NCBI GenBank assembly: GCA_027924645.1
Contig: BSBN01000140.1
Span: 9,678,501-9,742,500 of the forward strand
Source of the DNA: Cunninghamia lanceolata
Taxonomy: Eukaryota; Streptophyta; Pinopsida; Cupressales; Cupressaceae
DNA: 64,000 nucleotides
Reading direction: 5' to 3'
The stretch's first letter is position 1. Each line of letters begins with the position of its first letter. The position numbers were made by a program, and so were the translations under genes. A model generated the notes under the pieces. It ran no database searches. It had not been told where the DNA came from and saw only the letters and a program-made list of their open reading frames with translations. Shown piece by piece: positions 1 through 10,548 of the stretch.

Positions 1-218
1 ACAGACAAAGTTCTTAAGCAAGAGTTGATTGGATTTGATTTCTACTCAAGATAGGCAAAGTTCTTAAGCAAGAAATGATTGGATTTGATGATGGATGAGG
101 ATATAACTCTATACTTAATATAGGAAAAGGTCTTAGGAAAAAATTGATTGGATTTGATTTCTACTTAATTTAGGAAAAGTTCTTAAGAAGGAATTGATTG
201 AGTTGATTTGATTGGATG
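1..218. repeat. Degenerate ~50-bp tandem repeat, about four copies
   Basis: Four imperfect units begin near 1, 51, 119 and 169. Each carries a core like AAGTTCTTAAG followed by ATTGATTGGATTTGAT. The second unit has about 18 extra bases. The array is cut by the window start, so its true length is unknown. No coding potential is visible. Confidence 0.8.
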
Positions 219-448
219 GTTTGATTTATTTGATTGGATCAGGTTTGCAATGAGGCTAGGAACAAGATCGATGGATGCTTTTTGATGATTTTCTTAGATT
301 GATTTGATAGATTGGTGTGGATTAAAGATTGCTTGCACTTAGATTTATTGCTTGGATTTTTTTAATACATTGGTTGTATTGGATTATATTTGGATAGCCT
401 TTTTGTTGGATACCAATGACACAAGAAAACCAGGTCTAAAGGGCGAGG

Positions 449-530
449 ATGAAAGGAGGATTGGATGGATGGATTAATGGATGGGAAATAATGAATGGGA
501 TGGATGGGGATACATTGTGGATGGATGGAG
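449..530. repeat. GGAT/ATGG-rich simple repeat
   Basis: This is an interrupted tract of GGAT and ATGG tetranucleotides. It makes short open frames on both strands that are repeat artefacts. From 531 to 864 I see no gene; a phrase near 665-680 resembles LTR-end sequence of copia elements elsewhere in the window but is too short to assign. Confidence 0.75.
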
Positions 531-1020
531 GCCTTCAGGATGTGATCTCCAAGGACTGTCACATAAGAATAACATATCCCACTCTAGATATTATAGTCAA
601 GACATTGCACAATAAATATTATGATGATAGTGTTGGAAAGAGACACTGTGTGGCTTCATAAGTGTTGTCATTGATGGTAACAAAGTCTATTCTACACATC
701 TGCAATACATAATATGCCTATCGGAAGCCAGATTGAAGATTGTTTTGGTCCAGTGAACAAGAACAGAGTATGTATCAAGGTCTAACAATCATGTCCGAAT
801 CTCTCAGATGGTGTAACTCAGTAAGTTGTGGACTTGGACAAGTTGATGGGGAGTACACAGTGGACATTAGGGGAAATTTACATAAAAAATGGGCCTCCTA
901 AGAAACTCTAAAAAAGTAAAAATTATCTCATAAATACAAATTATTTAAATATAAATAAATATAAATTACTTAACTACATGAGTTAAGTGGGGACACATGT
1001 TTCTATTATAATTCCTTAGA

Positions 1021-1280
1021 AAACTCAAGTTCATTGTTTTTTAAAGTGGTAACATATATTTCTATTATTTTTTATTAAAAACTCAAGTTCACTTTTCATT
1101 TTAGATTATTTCTTTTTTCTTGATTATTTATTTTTTATTTAAAAAGCCTTAAACTCAAGTTCATTGTTTTTTAAAGTGGTAACATATATTTCTATTATAA
1201 TTTATTAAAAAATCAAGTTCACTTTTATTTTAGATTATTTTCTTTTTTTGATTATTTCTTTTTTATTTAAAAAGTCTTTT
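1021..1280. repeat. 130-bp tandem duplication inside the TIR element
   Basis: The block starting with AAACTCAAGTTCATTG at 1021 recurs at 1151 with small differences. It is non-coding and AT-rich, and lies near the left end of the inverted-repeat transposon. Confidence 0.85.
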
Positions 1281-1539
1281 ATCTAAAAGTTATATTTAAA
1301 AAGCCACACTTCCTAATTTTAAAACAAACTCTTATAGTAATTTATTTTTAATTTTTTTGAATGTGTATTATATGAAAGAATATTTTACAACAACATTTTT
1401 GTTTTCTTTATCTAAAATATAAATAAAAATCGTTAGCTTTTTTTTATCCAATAAATTTTTATCATGAATATTTTTTAGTTTTTATGCTGAGAGGCATTTA
1501 CAGTCACATCGGGGTGGGGATGAGAGCGCTCATTTTTTC

Positions 1540-2010
1540 TGTCTAACTTTATAGAAAAATAAAATAAAAATAAAAACCAAAAAAAGAAAAAAATAAAAAA
1601 TAAAAACCAAAAAAAGAAATTGAAGAAAATAAAAAATAAAAACCAAAAAAGAAATTGGAAACTTTAAAAAAAGATGGAGAAAATCACCAAAAAAGAAATT
1701 GAAAAAATAAAAAACAAAAACTATTGGAAAATAAAAATAAAAATAAAAAAAGAAAGTGGAAAAGGTTGAAGGAAAAAAAGTGGAGAAAATCACAAAAGCT
1801 ATAGAAAACAAAAAAACACGGAGGATAATAAAAAATAAAAACCAAAAAAGAAATTGGAAACTTTAAAAAAAGATGGAGAAAATCACCAAAAAAAGAAATT
1901 GAAAAAATAGAAAACAAAAACTATTGGAAATTTTTTTTAAAAAAAAAAGTGGAAAAGTTTGAAGGAAAAAAAGTCAAGAAAATCACAAAAGCTATAGAAA
2001 ACAAAAAGAA
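1540..2010. repeat. A-rich low-complexity tract with ~190-bp repeat
   Basis: The plus strand is almost only A with scattered G. Phrases such as GAAATTGGAAACTTT and AATCACAAAAGCTATAG recur about 190 bp apart (for example near 1789 and 1981). Long Phe-rich open frames on the minus strand here come from this composition and are not genes. Confidence 0.75.
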
Positions 2011-2025
2011 CACAGAGTCAAGAAG

Positions 2026-2193
2026 ATATTTCTCGGCATACTTTGGATATGTTTTTTAAAATATAAATATACTAGTTTATTTTCATTTTTAAAATTTTTC
2101 TCTTCAATAATATTTCTCGGCATACTTTGGATATGTTTTTTAAAATATAAATATACTAGTTTATTTTCATTTTTAAAATTTTTCCCTTCAATA
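2026..2193. repeat. 84-bp tandem duplication inside the TIR element
   Basis: Copy one runs 2026-2109 and copy two 2110-2193, nearly identical, each starting ATATTTCTCGGCATAC. It is non-coding. Confidence 0.85.
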
Positions 2194-3102
2194 ATATTTT
2201 TTTTGTGAATATTTGTTATCTTTTTATTTTTCTTTTTCCAATAATTTTTTAATTTTTCATTCTGCATTGAGTTATTTTAAAGAGATTTTTTTAAAAATTT
2301 GTTAGAGAAGGATTTTTTTAAAAATTTGTTAGAGAAGAATTTTTATTTCAAAAGATTTTTTTTTAGTATATAAAATTTAAATTAGCTTTAAAAAGTACTA
2401 AATAAAAAATTTGAAATAAGTTTTAAAATATTCATCTATTATTTTTCATGTATGATTATTTAAACAAACACGTTTATATTACTTATAAATAGTAGCAAAG
2501 TACAAGTAGCTTAGATATTTTATTTTATATTTAATATTTTATTTTTAAAAATTTTATATATTAAATCAAGTTTCATATTATCATTTTATATATATAGATT
2601 AATGATTTTATATATTTATAATTTATATATATTTAAATTTATGATTTTATAGGTTTAGAATTAATATATTAAATATGTTTGTAGTAGGTTTTATGATTTT
2701 TAATGCTATTAAGGAATAAAAGAAAAATTTTAAGAAAAGATTTGTTGAAATATTTTTGAAATGCTTTTTAGATTTTCTTTTTCCTAAAGAATGAAAGTTT
2801 TTTAAGAAAACATAATAATTTCTATAATAGAACTTAAGAATATAAATAAAAAAAACAAAAAGAATATTTATTATTTAGAAAGATGATTGAGATAGAATAG
2901 GATATGTAGAGTTAATTTAACCATCATGAGTTAATTCATAAGATTTTAGAAATTTTTATTTTATAAAATAAATAATTTTATTTTTATCTTGGATGATGTC
3001 ACCATAACGGTTGATGTCATCTTTTAGTTGATTTTTGATAACTCAAAAAGCTGATGATGTCATCCTTAGGAGGCCCATTTTTTATGTAAATTTCCCCTAA
3101 TG

Positions 3103-4827
3103 AGTGAACACTTATCAACTTTTGAACTCGTTGAACCTTCGAACTCACTATCGGCAGGACTTAATACCATCGGTGAACACTCATAAACCTTAGCCGATGT
3201 GCCGATACACCAACTTAGTATATGCTTGGTGTGACTTGCTATTACCGGTGGCAATACCCTGATTCACCGTTACGACCGGTCACCATTTGTATCTGACGAA
3301 AGATACATTCTCCACATACATTCCCAACAAGCTTTTGCGATATGCATTCGTAATCTACATTCGATGAAATGATTACACACTTATGCTGATGCTAGTATCT
3401 TCGGTCAAACCCTCAAATCTCTTGCCGCCAGCTGATTCCTCTGAAGGATCTCTGTCGGTAACACTTGGCTCTTGTTACCCCAATACCCTCGATCAACCAG
3501 ACTATCCTCGTCACTCTGAGTGAGGAATGTTTTGTCGATGGCCTCTGTCTCACTGAAACAGCTCCAACTCCTCCAATCCAAGCCCTAGCACATGGAGATG
3601 CTAGGTGATCTACTGTGCACAACCAAATTTGGTCCTTTGCTCCACCGAACAGGAAAACAAAATAGAAAATGAAAGCAAATAACTGTACAATGAAGCCATT
3701 CCACTGATTTCGACAGAAATCTTATCAGTGGAATGCTTCACATTGACATAATGCAACAATGGAAGTATAGAAAGGAAAAGAAATCTACAGCTATGCAATT
3801 GGTAAATTATAGAGAACAAAAAATAGATTGACGACACAGAATAGTCTTTATTTCTCCTTAACAATGCTCGATTACATTCAATTTCTCCTCTTGATCTGGT
3901 TACAATATCATCTCTCTAACTTTGTTCAATTCCCTAAGTTTATAAACTCACCTAGAGTAGTACCAAACTGACTCCAAGTGACTGGGAGACCAATCCAAGC
4001 GGCTGGGAGACAACCGTTTTAAATAGCCTCCAACTGCCCAACTGCCTATTTTTGGCATTATGCAGTTACAATTTGACAAATGTCCCCTAAGTCACTTGGG
4101 ACTTACAAAATGAACCTAGATACAAGCTAAAATGAAAAGGCATTGGTCAAATAGACCTTATTACAACGCAAACATGATTTTCTAAACAAACATAAACTTA
4201 AATGCCTCACGGAGGCCACTTGGTGTTGGGTGCTCCTGCACCACAAGTCAAGAAGGGTATCATGACTATCGTATTCTAGAGATTTAGCCTCCGGTGTTAA
4301 AACATGAAAAAGATATGAGCATCTAAGTGTTGGGTACCAATCAGGTAGAGCAGACAAAGGAAGAACTAACCGACAGAGTATCAGACCTCAATCCAGATGT
4401 GCAAAAGGTGTTGATCAAGCAATTTGTGAAATTATACATCATTGGCCGACATGACTAATGACTTCTATGCCTACATTTTTGATACGCATCACTAATCAAG
4501 CATGGATTCAGCTGATAGATCAATAACTTGTAAATATCTCAGGTATTCTTGTTGTCGACTAAGAAGTTGTTGGAAATCCTTGATGCGGATATATATACCC
4601 AATGGATTCAAGCGTGTGAGGTAGTGAAGGTGAAAGTATGAATAATTAAGTGTGAAGGAAAGCAGAGGCAAGTTCAAAGACAGTTATTCAAGCCCAGAAT
4701 GTGACAGGAAAGCAATATTGAGCAGAGGAAGAATGAAATGTGCCAGATCAGTATACTGTGCCTAACTGAAACTGAATTCCTACATGTATAGATACTGTTC
4801 ACTAGTTCAAACACCTTGGTATCATCT
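3103..4827. other. Intergenic debris, no gene recognised
   Basis: No ORF here resembles a known family. The stretch 3103-3600 is unusually rich in short ATCGGT/ACCGAT words, as is 5050-5560, but I could not align the two blocks. The stretch 3880-4130 has a TATA-like word on the minus strand (near 3938-3946) and could be a decayed LTR; that is weak inference. Confidence 0.4.
3691..3740. repeat. Imperfect palindrome (hairpin), 17-18-bp arms
   Basis: TGAAGCCATTCCACTGAT at 3691-3708 is the reverse complement of ATCAGTGGAATGCTTCA at 3724-3740 apart from one bulged base, with a 15-base loop. It stands alone in non-coding sequence. It could be the foldback end of an old element or an RNA hairpin. 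Confidence 0.7.
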
Positions 4828-4990
4828 GTAAGCATTTGTAGATTGTAAGTCTCTTGTAGGCAGTGGGCCTCTTGTGAGCAGTGTGCTCGGGCAGTGAGCC
4901 CTAATTGGCAAGTGCCAGATTTGTACTCTTTATTCTTTTAACAGAGAATACAATCTTGGGTTAGTCACCTCGTGGTTTTTGTTGAGTACT
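4828..4990 (+). mobile_element. LTR fragment related to copia G
   Basis: This stretch contains GGCAGTGGGCCTC, GTGAGCAGTGTGCTCGGGCA and AACAGAGAATACAATC, matching in reverse complement the central part of both LTRs of copia element G (near 53520-53650 and 59380-59500). It is a truncated, diverged LTR in plus orientation. No matching internal region follows directly. Confidence 0.7.
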
Positions 4991-5639
4991 TGTGACTTAG
5001 ATTACAGGCATTGGCTTGTGCTGCTCTTTGTCACGATGATCTCTTGTTCTTGGTTTATTGCCCTTTGTTATCAGCCTGACAGGCTTTATCGACATAACTT
5101 GTTTGTGTTCCAGGATGGAGTATGTTTTCATTGATGGTGTTTTGTCCATTGGCTTGACTATCGCTGTCAGCCTTGTCTTAAGTTCTCTCTCTGATTGCCT
5201 ATGCTACACCGATCGGTGTGTAACTGTAACTATCGGTGAAGTTTTGTGTAGTCCTTGCAATAGTTGGTGTCTCTCTGATGGAAAGGTGTTTGGCCTAGCT
5301 TGAACTATCAGCTAAGCTCTAAGATGTCACTCCGACTGTTATGTGTGTTACCGATGGAGGTTTGGTATCAGCGAGACTAACACTATCGGTCTTCGATGGA
5401 ATTCTTATTCCGATGAGCTTGGTTTGTCCGATGGAGTTTGGCATCGGCAGGAGGAACTTTGTCAGCGAAGAAGGATGAAGTCACACCAAAGGTCTTGGTC
5501 ACTCTGATGGTTCGTTGATGATTGACCGGATGGGGTCGTCGGCGGTAAAAGCACCGACAATAGACTTGCCGTGTGTTCATGGATATATACTACTATTGTG
5601 TTTGTCAACTGATGCATGTGGGACCATTTAGTCTTCATG

Positions 5640-6123
5640 AATACGAACGGTTGCGAATGGTTAAAAATGAATTGTCGACCTTTTGGAAGTTGTAACGGTC
5701 TGAGATAGTAACCGAATGTTCTATTTCTGTAGTGGGCGGAGAGTGAGAGGCTGTTCTGTTCAGTTGGTGATTAGAGACGAAGAAGAGTAGTCTCGACACT
5801 CATGCATGGACATGTAGTTCTGAATGCTAGATGAGTGTGATACCTGGAACTGGGCAAGATAGACAAAGGAGAGGAGAGACTGTCGAATTGTCTCTAGATG
5901 GAACAGGATGTTAGTCTCCATGAAAGGCTTAGTGCCTGAATTGTATTGTAACTGTATTTTCTATTGCTGAATAATACAATGGCGGTCTGGGCTTTTGGAG
6001 TGTGGGGTTTTTACCCATAAGGGTTTTCCCCACGTAAATCTATGTTTTTGTTCTGTCTTTCATGTTTAATAATTCTGCTGTTGAAACTAGTTAATGTTGC
6101 TTGTACTTTCCTCTAAGGGTCAA
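5640..6123 (+). mobile_element. Probable LTR 3' portion of a copia-like element
   Basis: The segment ends with a stretch typical of plant copia LTR tails (ACCCATAAGGGTTTTCCCCA near 6014-6033), preceded by a TGTATTGTAACTGT phrase that looks like an R region. It abuts the short LTR that starts at 6124. It may be part of one longer LTR or a separate fragment; I see no second copy that would decide. The sequence 4991-5639 before it holds no recognisable gene. Confidence 0.45.
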
Positions 6124-6447
6124 TGTTGGAAATGTTCTGTCTATTTCTGCTTAGTGACATAGTTGTGTGTGTTATTTGAAGCGATTGAAAAGATTTTAAA
6201 TCTATCGAAGACACCACTATTCTTAGAAATACGTTCTGAGATGCTTTCATTTCCTTACAGTTTTTCCCTTAGCAGGGTTTCCATGTAAAAATTCTTGTGT
6301 TATATGTTAATTCATTTTCAGTTCTTATGATTGCATTATTTTAATACAGCACTAAATGATAAGATAAGAAAAGAAAGGAAAACAAAGAAAAGTTATAAGA
6401 TAATTGATTCACCTCCCCCCTCTCAGTTATCTGCATTGTTTCCAACA
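6124..6447 (+). mobile_element. 5' LTR of composite copia-like element (324 bp)
   Basis: The segment begins TGTTGGAAA and ends TTTCCAACA, a 9-bp inverted terminal match of the TG...CA type, and is followed two bases later by a perfect primer-binding site. It includes CACCTCCCCCCTCTCAG just before its end, as copia LTRs often do. The left boundary could be wrong if the LTR-like sequence upstream belongs to it. No 3' LTR partner is found in the window. Confidence 0.65.
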
Positions 6448-6449
6448 AT

Positions 6450-6461
6450 TGGTATCAGAGC
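6450..6461 (+). promoter_or_regulatory. Primer-binding site for initiator Met tRNA
   Basis: TGGTATCAGAGC is the exact 12-base complement of the 3' end of plant initiator-Met tRNA, used to prime minus-strand DNA synthesis. It lies two bases downstream of the LTR end and fixes the plus orientation of the element. Confidence 0.9.
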
Positions 6462-6484
6462 TTAGTTCTTCTGAACAAGCCTAA

Positions 6485-7779
6485 CAGCTTGAGGAAGATT
6501 TGAGAATCTTAATGGATGCTTATGGCATGAAAGAACAACTTCAGTCGGCCCTAGATGATCTTGAACATTCCCACTCTGAAGTCAATGATTTGAGAGAAAA
6601 ACTTAAGGAAGTTGATGATTTCATCAATGAGCTAAAAGAAAAACTCAGTATTTCTGTGAAAAAGAGAAAGGAACTACTCCAAAAGTTAGCAAATCAGAAT
6701 GAAGCCAATAATACTGATGAGGATCTGAATGAGAAAACTAAGCTATGTGAGAAGCTGGAACTACTCCAAAGTTAGCAAATCAGAATGAAGCCAATAATAC
6801 TGATGAGGATCTGAATGAGAAAACTAAGCTATGTGAGAAGCTGTCAAAGGAAGTGATTATGATAAGACATGAAATGGAATCAGGGGTTATGAAATTCACC
6901 CAAGAAATTGAAGAAAAGAGAAAGACTAAAGATAATCTAAAACAATCCCTTAAAGAGAAAACAGTGGACTACCACAAAATGGACAGAATAATCAGGCATC
7001 TTGAATCTGATCTTGAAGAAGCCAGAGACAATGAAGAACAACTTGAGAACCAAATAGACTCTCTCAAACAAGATCTTCAATCTGCAAATGAATACAAAGA
7101 AAAATTCAAGATAAGGTCAGCCCAACTTGAAGTTCTTCTTGCAAGTCAAAAGAGGGTTGATGATAAGAGTGGCTTGGGGTATGAGAAAGGTGAAAGCTTT
7201 GGATTTGGTCAAAGGAACTTTAGATCAGGAAGTCAAAGGAACAGGCCTAGAAGACCTCCGGTAAGGCAACCAAATGCCCAAAGATATCCATCTTTCAATG
7301 GGAATTGCTTCAATTGCAACAAGTTCAGTCATAAAGCAACTCAGTACAGGAACAAAATGAATTAGAACAATTCATCCTTTTCTGGTCAATGTTTTAGTTG
7401 CAAAAGGTATGGTCACAAATCTTATGAATGTAGAAATATGCAAATAAACAATTCTTTCAATGGTAGATGCTTTACTTGCAATAGAATGGAACATATGGCA
7501 AATCAGTGCAGATCAAAAGGATATCAACCAAATAAGCAAAGAAATGTTGTGTGTTACAATTGCAATATATCAGGTCATATAGCCAAATTCTGTAGAAGTA
7601 GAAATCCTGATAAAAGGGGTCTAGTAAAACATGATCACAAACAAGATAAAGGCAAAGGTAAAGTAAATGCGGATGAAGTTCAAGAGGAGATGAGTAAGAT
7701 TTGGGTGAAGAAGATCACAATGAATATTGGAGATGGATCCGCACTAGAATCCAGTGCTGATAATCCTTCCAGAAACTAA
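6485..7779 (+). pseudogene. Broken copia-type gag: coiled coil plus CCHC zinc knuckles
   Basis: The frame encodes the C-terminal half of a retrotransposon Gag, which packages element RNA. Residues from 6500 to about 7150 are Leu/Glu/Lys-rich with heptad spacing, a coiled coil. Knuckles of the C-x2-C-x4-H-x4-C kind follow: one degenerate near 7307 (CFNCNKFSHKATQY, last Cys lost), one near 7390 (CFSCKRYGHKSYEC), one near 7467 (CFTCNRMEHMANQC) and one near 7552 (CYNCNISGHIAKFC). An 87/86-bp tandem duplication at 6671-6843 shifts the frame, and TAG at 7363-7365 interrupts it. The usual N-terminal gag part is missing: the coiled coil starts only ~25 bases after the primer site. No protease, integrase or reverse transcriptase follows, so the element could not be autonomous. 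Confidence 0.8.
6671..6843 (+). repeat. 87-bp tandem duplication in gag coiled coil
   Basis: Copy one is 6671-6757 (87 bp) and copy two 6758-6843 (86 bp, one A fewer in the run after CTACTCC). The missing base shifts the reading frame, so the coiled-coil frame resumes in a different phase downstream. Confidence 0.95.
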
Positions 7780-8413
7780 AAGGTGAGCTCTGACTCAGGG
7801 GGAGCTACAGAGAAGATCCTTTTCCCCCAGCCAGCTAGTGAGTGCCTGAGTTCAGCACATTGAGTTAGAATAAGAGGTTGCGGTTTAAAGGGTTTGAGGA
7901 GATTCATTTAAAACTCGTCCAATAAAAATTTGACAAATCTACATGCAGATTTAAGGAAGCTATGAGGAACTCTTGTATTAGCTGCTATCTGGTAAAGCAG
8001 AATTGCACATACAGATCTGGTATGAACCAAAATTGAAATTTTTTAATCCGTGGACCTATGGCATGTTTAAAAAAAGGTAAAGATATGCTATCAACACTCA
8101 TAGACAATGATTTTAAAGATCCGCGCAGTGATTCAAGAAAATCTCTCTCAAAATAGGGTAACTAGATGACTTGAGTTGTGCATTTATTACAAAAGGAAAT
8201 TAGGTTTTTGGGCAAGGTTAAAAGGGTTCTCATCCATCATTTGCAACACTTTGCACTCGCGAACAAGGGAGAAGAGCTCTAAGAAGAAATCTAGCAAAAC
8301 ACTCAAACCCAGTTAAAGATTGAATCCGAGGGCAATCTGTTCTGGTAGTCGCTCCAAACCTTAAGGCGTGAAGAGGTATTTCTTTTAATCTCTCCAAATC
8401 TTTGTTGATTAGA
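7780..8413 (+). other. Non-coding spacer between gag and the extra ORF
   Basis: It contains GACTCAGGGGGAGCT near 7793-7807, which looks like a polypurine tract of the kind found before a 3' LTR, but what follows does not match the 5' LTR at 6124. The part from about 8170 to 8413 reads like an untranslated leader running up to the ATG at 8414. I see no gene in it. Confidence 0.5.
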
Positions 8414-10548
8414 ATGGCTACTCCTATGGTTGTAAATGTTTCCGAGAGACCAAGGCCTTTTAAGAAACATGCTCACAAATCTATTGAGGTTGATCCTTTG
8501 GGTGCATTTTCTTGTACCCCGTATGGCATTCTCCATGTAGAAGACATTAGGGTTTATATACATGCAAACATTGAGGACTTTGGAGACCTGAAATTGATGA
8601 ATCTATACCACAATCAGTTAAGCAGTGAGAACTTTGATCAGAAACCGGAGCTCTAGACCCTAAAAGATAAGCATTTTGCACATTGCATACATTTTCTGTC
8701 TTTTGGAGAGGATGAATGGGTCTGGTATATCTTAAGAAGGATCCATGATAACTTCATGTGGTTAATGAGGCCTTTCAAAATAACCAAAGATGCCATCAAA
8801 GCTATAACTGGTTTGCACTCCATTGGTGGGTTGCTTGCTCTTAAGTCTATGAAGAACCAAACTGTATCTGAAGCCACAGGTTCAAAATATGATAAGAGGG
8901 CAATGACCATTGATGACATCACTGATCCAGTGTCAAGTTTGCCTCAATTGTGATTGGATACAAGATTTACCATTCAAGTAGAGAAAACTCTGTATCCAGT
9001 ACTACCATCTACATTGCATACCAGATGCTAAGAGAGAATATAGATTATGACCTATGTGAACTCCTATTGAATCAGCTGATGGAAAACCTACAAAAGATCA
9101 AGAAAGATAAAAAAAACTCTTTCAAATATGTTGATTTGGTGTTATGCTTGTTTTTCTACTTTATGAATGAGTTACCAGGCTCAAAAGGTCTGATCTGGGA
9201 AAATGACAAACCGGTTGCTATATAGATTAGGGATTACTTGCATGAACTTGGTGACACTCAAACCTGGAAGACAACTCTCTGGAGTTACTTCAAAAACTTC
9301 CAAAGCATGATGCAAGCAAGAGAAAGAATTCCCAAAACAATAGTGGAGAAGTACCAAGACACAGTCTGCTTTATGGTAGATACTAATCAGTGCCTAATAG
9401 AGGCAGTTGAGCCAAGTATAGTATGGATATTGCCCATGGGCTACGAGGTTGATGGAAACATATTGGAGACTCATATTCAACATTTACTGAGTCAACCCAA
9501 AGACCCCAAAGCAGAGAGGTTTGGCACTTTTAAAGAACTAAACATAAAACCGCATGTTGAACTAAGAAGGCCTGAGACAAAGAGAAAGGTGAGAAAAAAA
9601 GTTGAAGCATTGGCTGAGAAATTTGGCATCACCAGAGAAGCTGTTATTGCCAACAGAGAAAGAATAGAGAAAATTGAGAAAGAAAAAGAGGAAGCAAAGA
9701 AAGAATAGGGTTTGGTAGAAACCTCCACCCAGACAAGAACTACCAGGAGTTCTGCCTTTGAGAGCTCTAAAGCTGCAAATCCAGAAGCCCATTCATCTGC
9801 AAAAGAAAAGAGAAAGAAATCCAAGGCCAAAAGAGCCTATGTGAGTCTTAAGGATGATGATGAGACTGAGTCAGATGTAGAGATTAGAGAATTGAAGAAA
9901 GCAAAAGTAAAATCCTCCAAAATTGATGTGGAGCAAAAGTCAGCAGAGTATGTTGAGAAGCCTACTCTTTCTATTGATGATATCATCAAGGCAGTTACTG
10001 TGGATGGGAACCTGTAGCTGATGACAGAGTTCTATGATGAATACAATGATGCTGACAAGAGAATTCTGGAGGAAGCTACTATAAGGTATTTGAATATCTA
10101 TAACAAACCATTCATTGAAATAATTTCACTAATCCCAAAGAGCCTAGAAGATGTATTGGTGCAAAGAAAAGAGAATGCAAAGGCAAAAGACTTGGAGATC
10201 TGGGAGCATATAGTGATACAGCTATGTCCCTCTATCACTCCAAAACAAATGGACATGGTTTTTAAGGATTGTAAAGATGATTTCCGAAGCAAGTCCTGGA
10301 TGAATAAACTCACAGTTGGAGAAACTGACCAAATAGCAAATGAAACAAAAGAAATTCTCCGGAATGCCTTGAAGAGATTTAACCTTCCCATTATAGAGGA
10401 AACAGATGAAGAGCCTTCTAACATGGATGTTGAAGGATTAAAGAAAAATGATGAAGAGTCATCTAAGGCACTAGATTCCTCTGTTCCGAAAGAGGAAGGA
10501 GAGAAAGAAGAAATATTTTCTGACAAGGATGTCAAAACCTTTAGATAA
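8414..10548 (+). pseudogene. Extra retroelement ORF of ~710 codons, function unassigned
   Basis: One ancestral frame is readable from ATG 8414 to TAG/TAA near 10548, with in-frame TAG at 8654, 9223, 9706 and 10015 and one frameshift near 8940-8953. The N-terminal ~400 residues look globular, with a motif FKITKDAIKAITGLHSIG near 8771. Motifs of this shape (I/V-x-x-x-I-x-x-x-TGL-x-x-x-G) recur in extra ORFs of plant retroelements, including the third LINE ORF in this window. The C-terminal half is charged, with Lys/Glu-rich segments near 9580-9705 and 9780-9920, and an acidic tail. I recognise no enzyme motif. It lies directly after gag where pol would be expected, so it may be a captured gene carried by a non-autonomous element (inference). 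Confidence 0.65.

Larger units (their letters stand above)
865..3102. mobile_element. Non-autonomous DNA transposon with perfect 38-bp terminal inverted repeats
   Basis: Positions 865-902 and 3065-3102 are exact reverse complements over 38 bp (outer end CATTAGGGGAAATTTACAT). The 2.16-kb interior is extremely AT-rich, holds several internal duplications and encodes no transposase, so the element would depend on an enzyme supplied in trans. Flanks are 859-864 AGTGGA and 3103-3108 AGTGAA, a possible but imperfect target duplication. A TA duplication around an inner GGGG end is another reading. Superfamily is therefore undecided: Mutator-like, Harbinger-like and mariner-like are all possible. Long perfect repeats suggest relatively recent mobility compared with the decayed retroelements around it (inference). 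Confidence 0.85.

Noticed and set aside
1530..2267. Phe-rich minus-strand ORFs that look like membrane proteins
   Set aside because: They come from the A-rich tandem repeats inside the inverted-repeat transposon and have no family resemblance.
859..3108. AGTGGA/AGTGAA as the target duplication of the inverted-repeat transposon
   Set aside because: One mismatch in six bases and no independent empty site; not strong enough to assign a superfamily.
6450..6461. A tRNA gene fragment
   Set aside because: Only the 12-base complement of the initiator-Met tRNA 3' end is present and it sits next to an LTR, so it is a primer-binding site.
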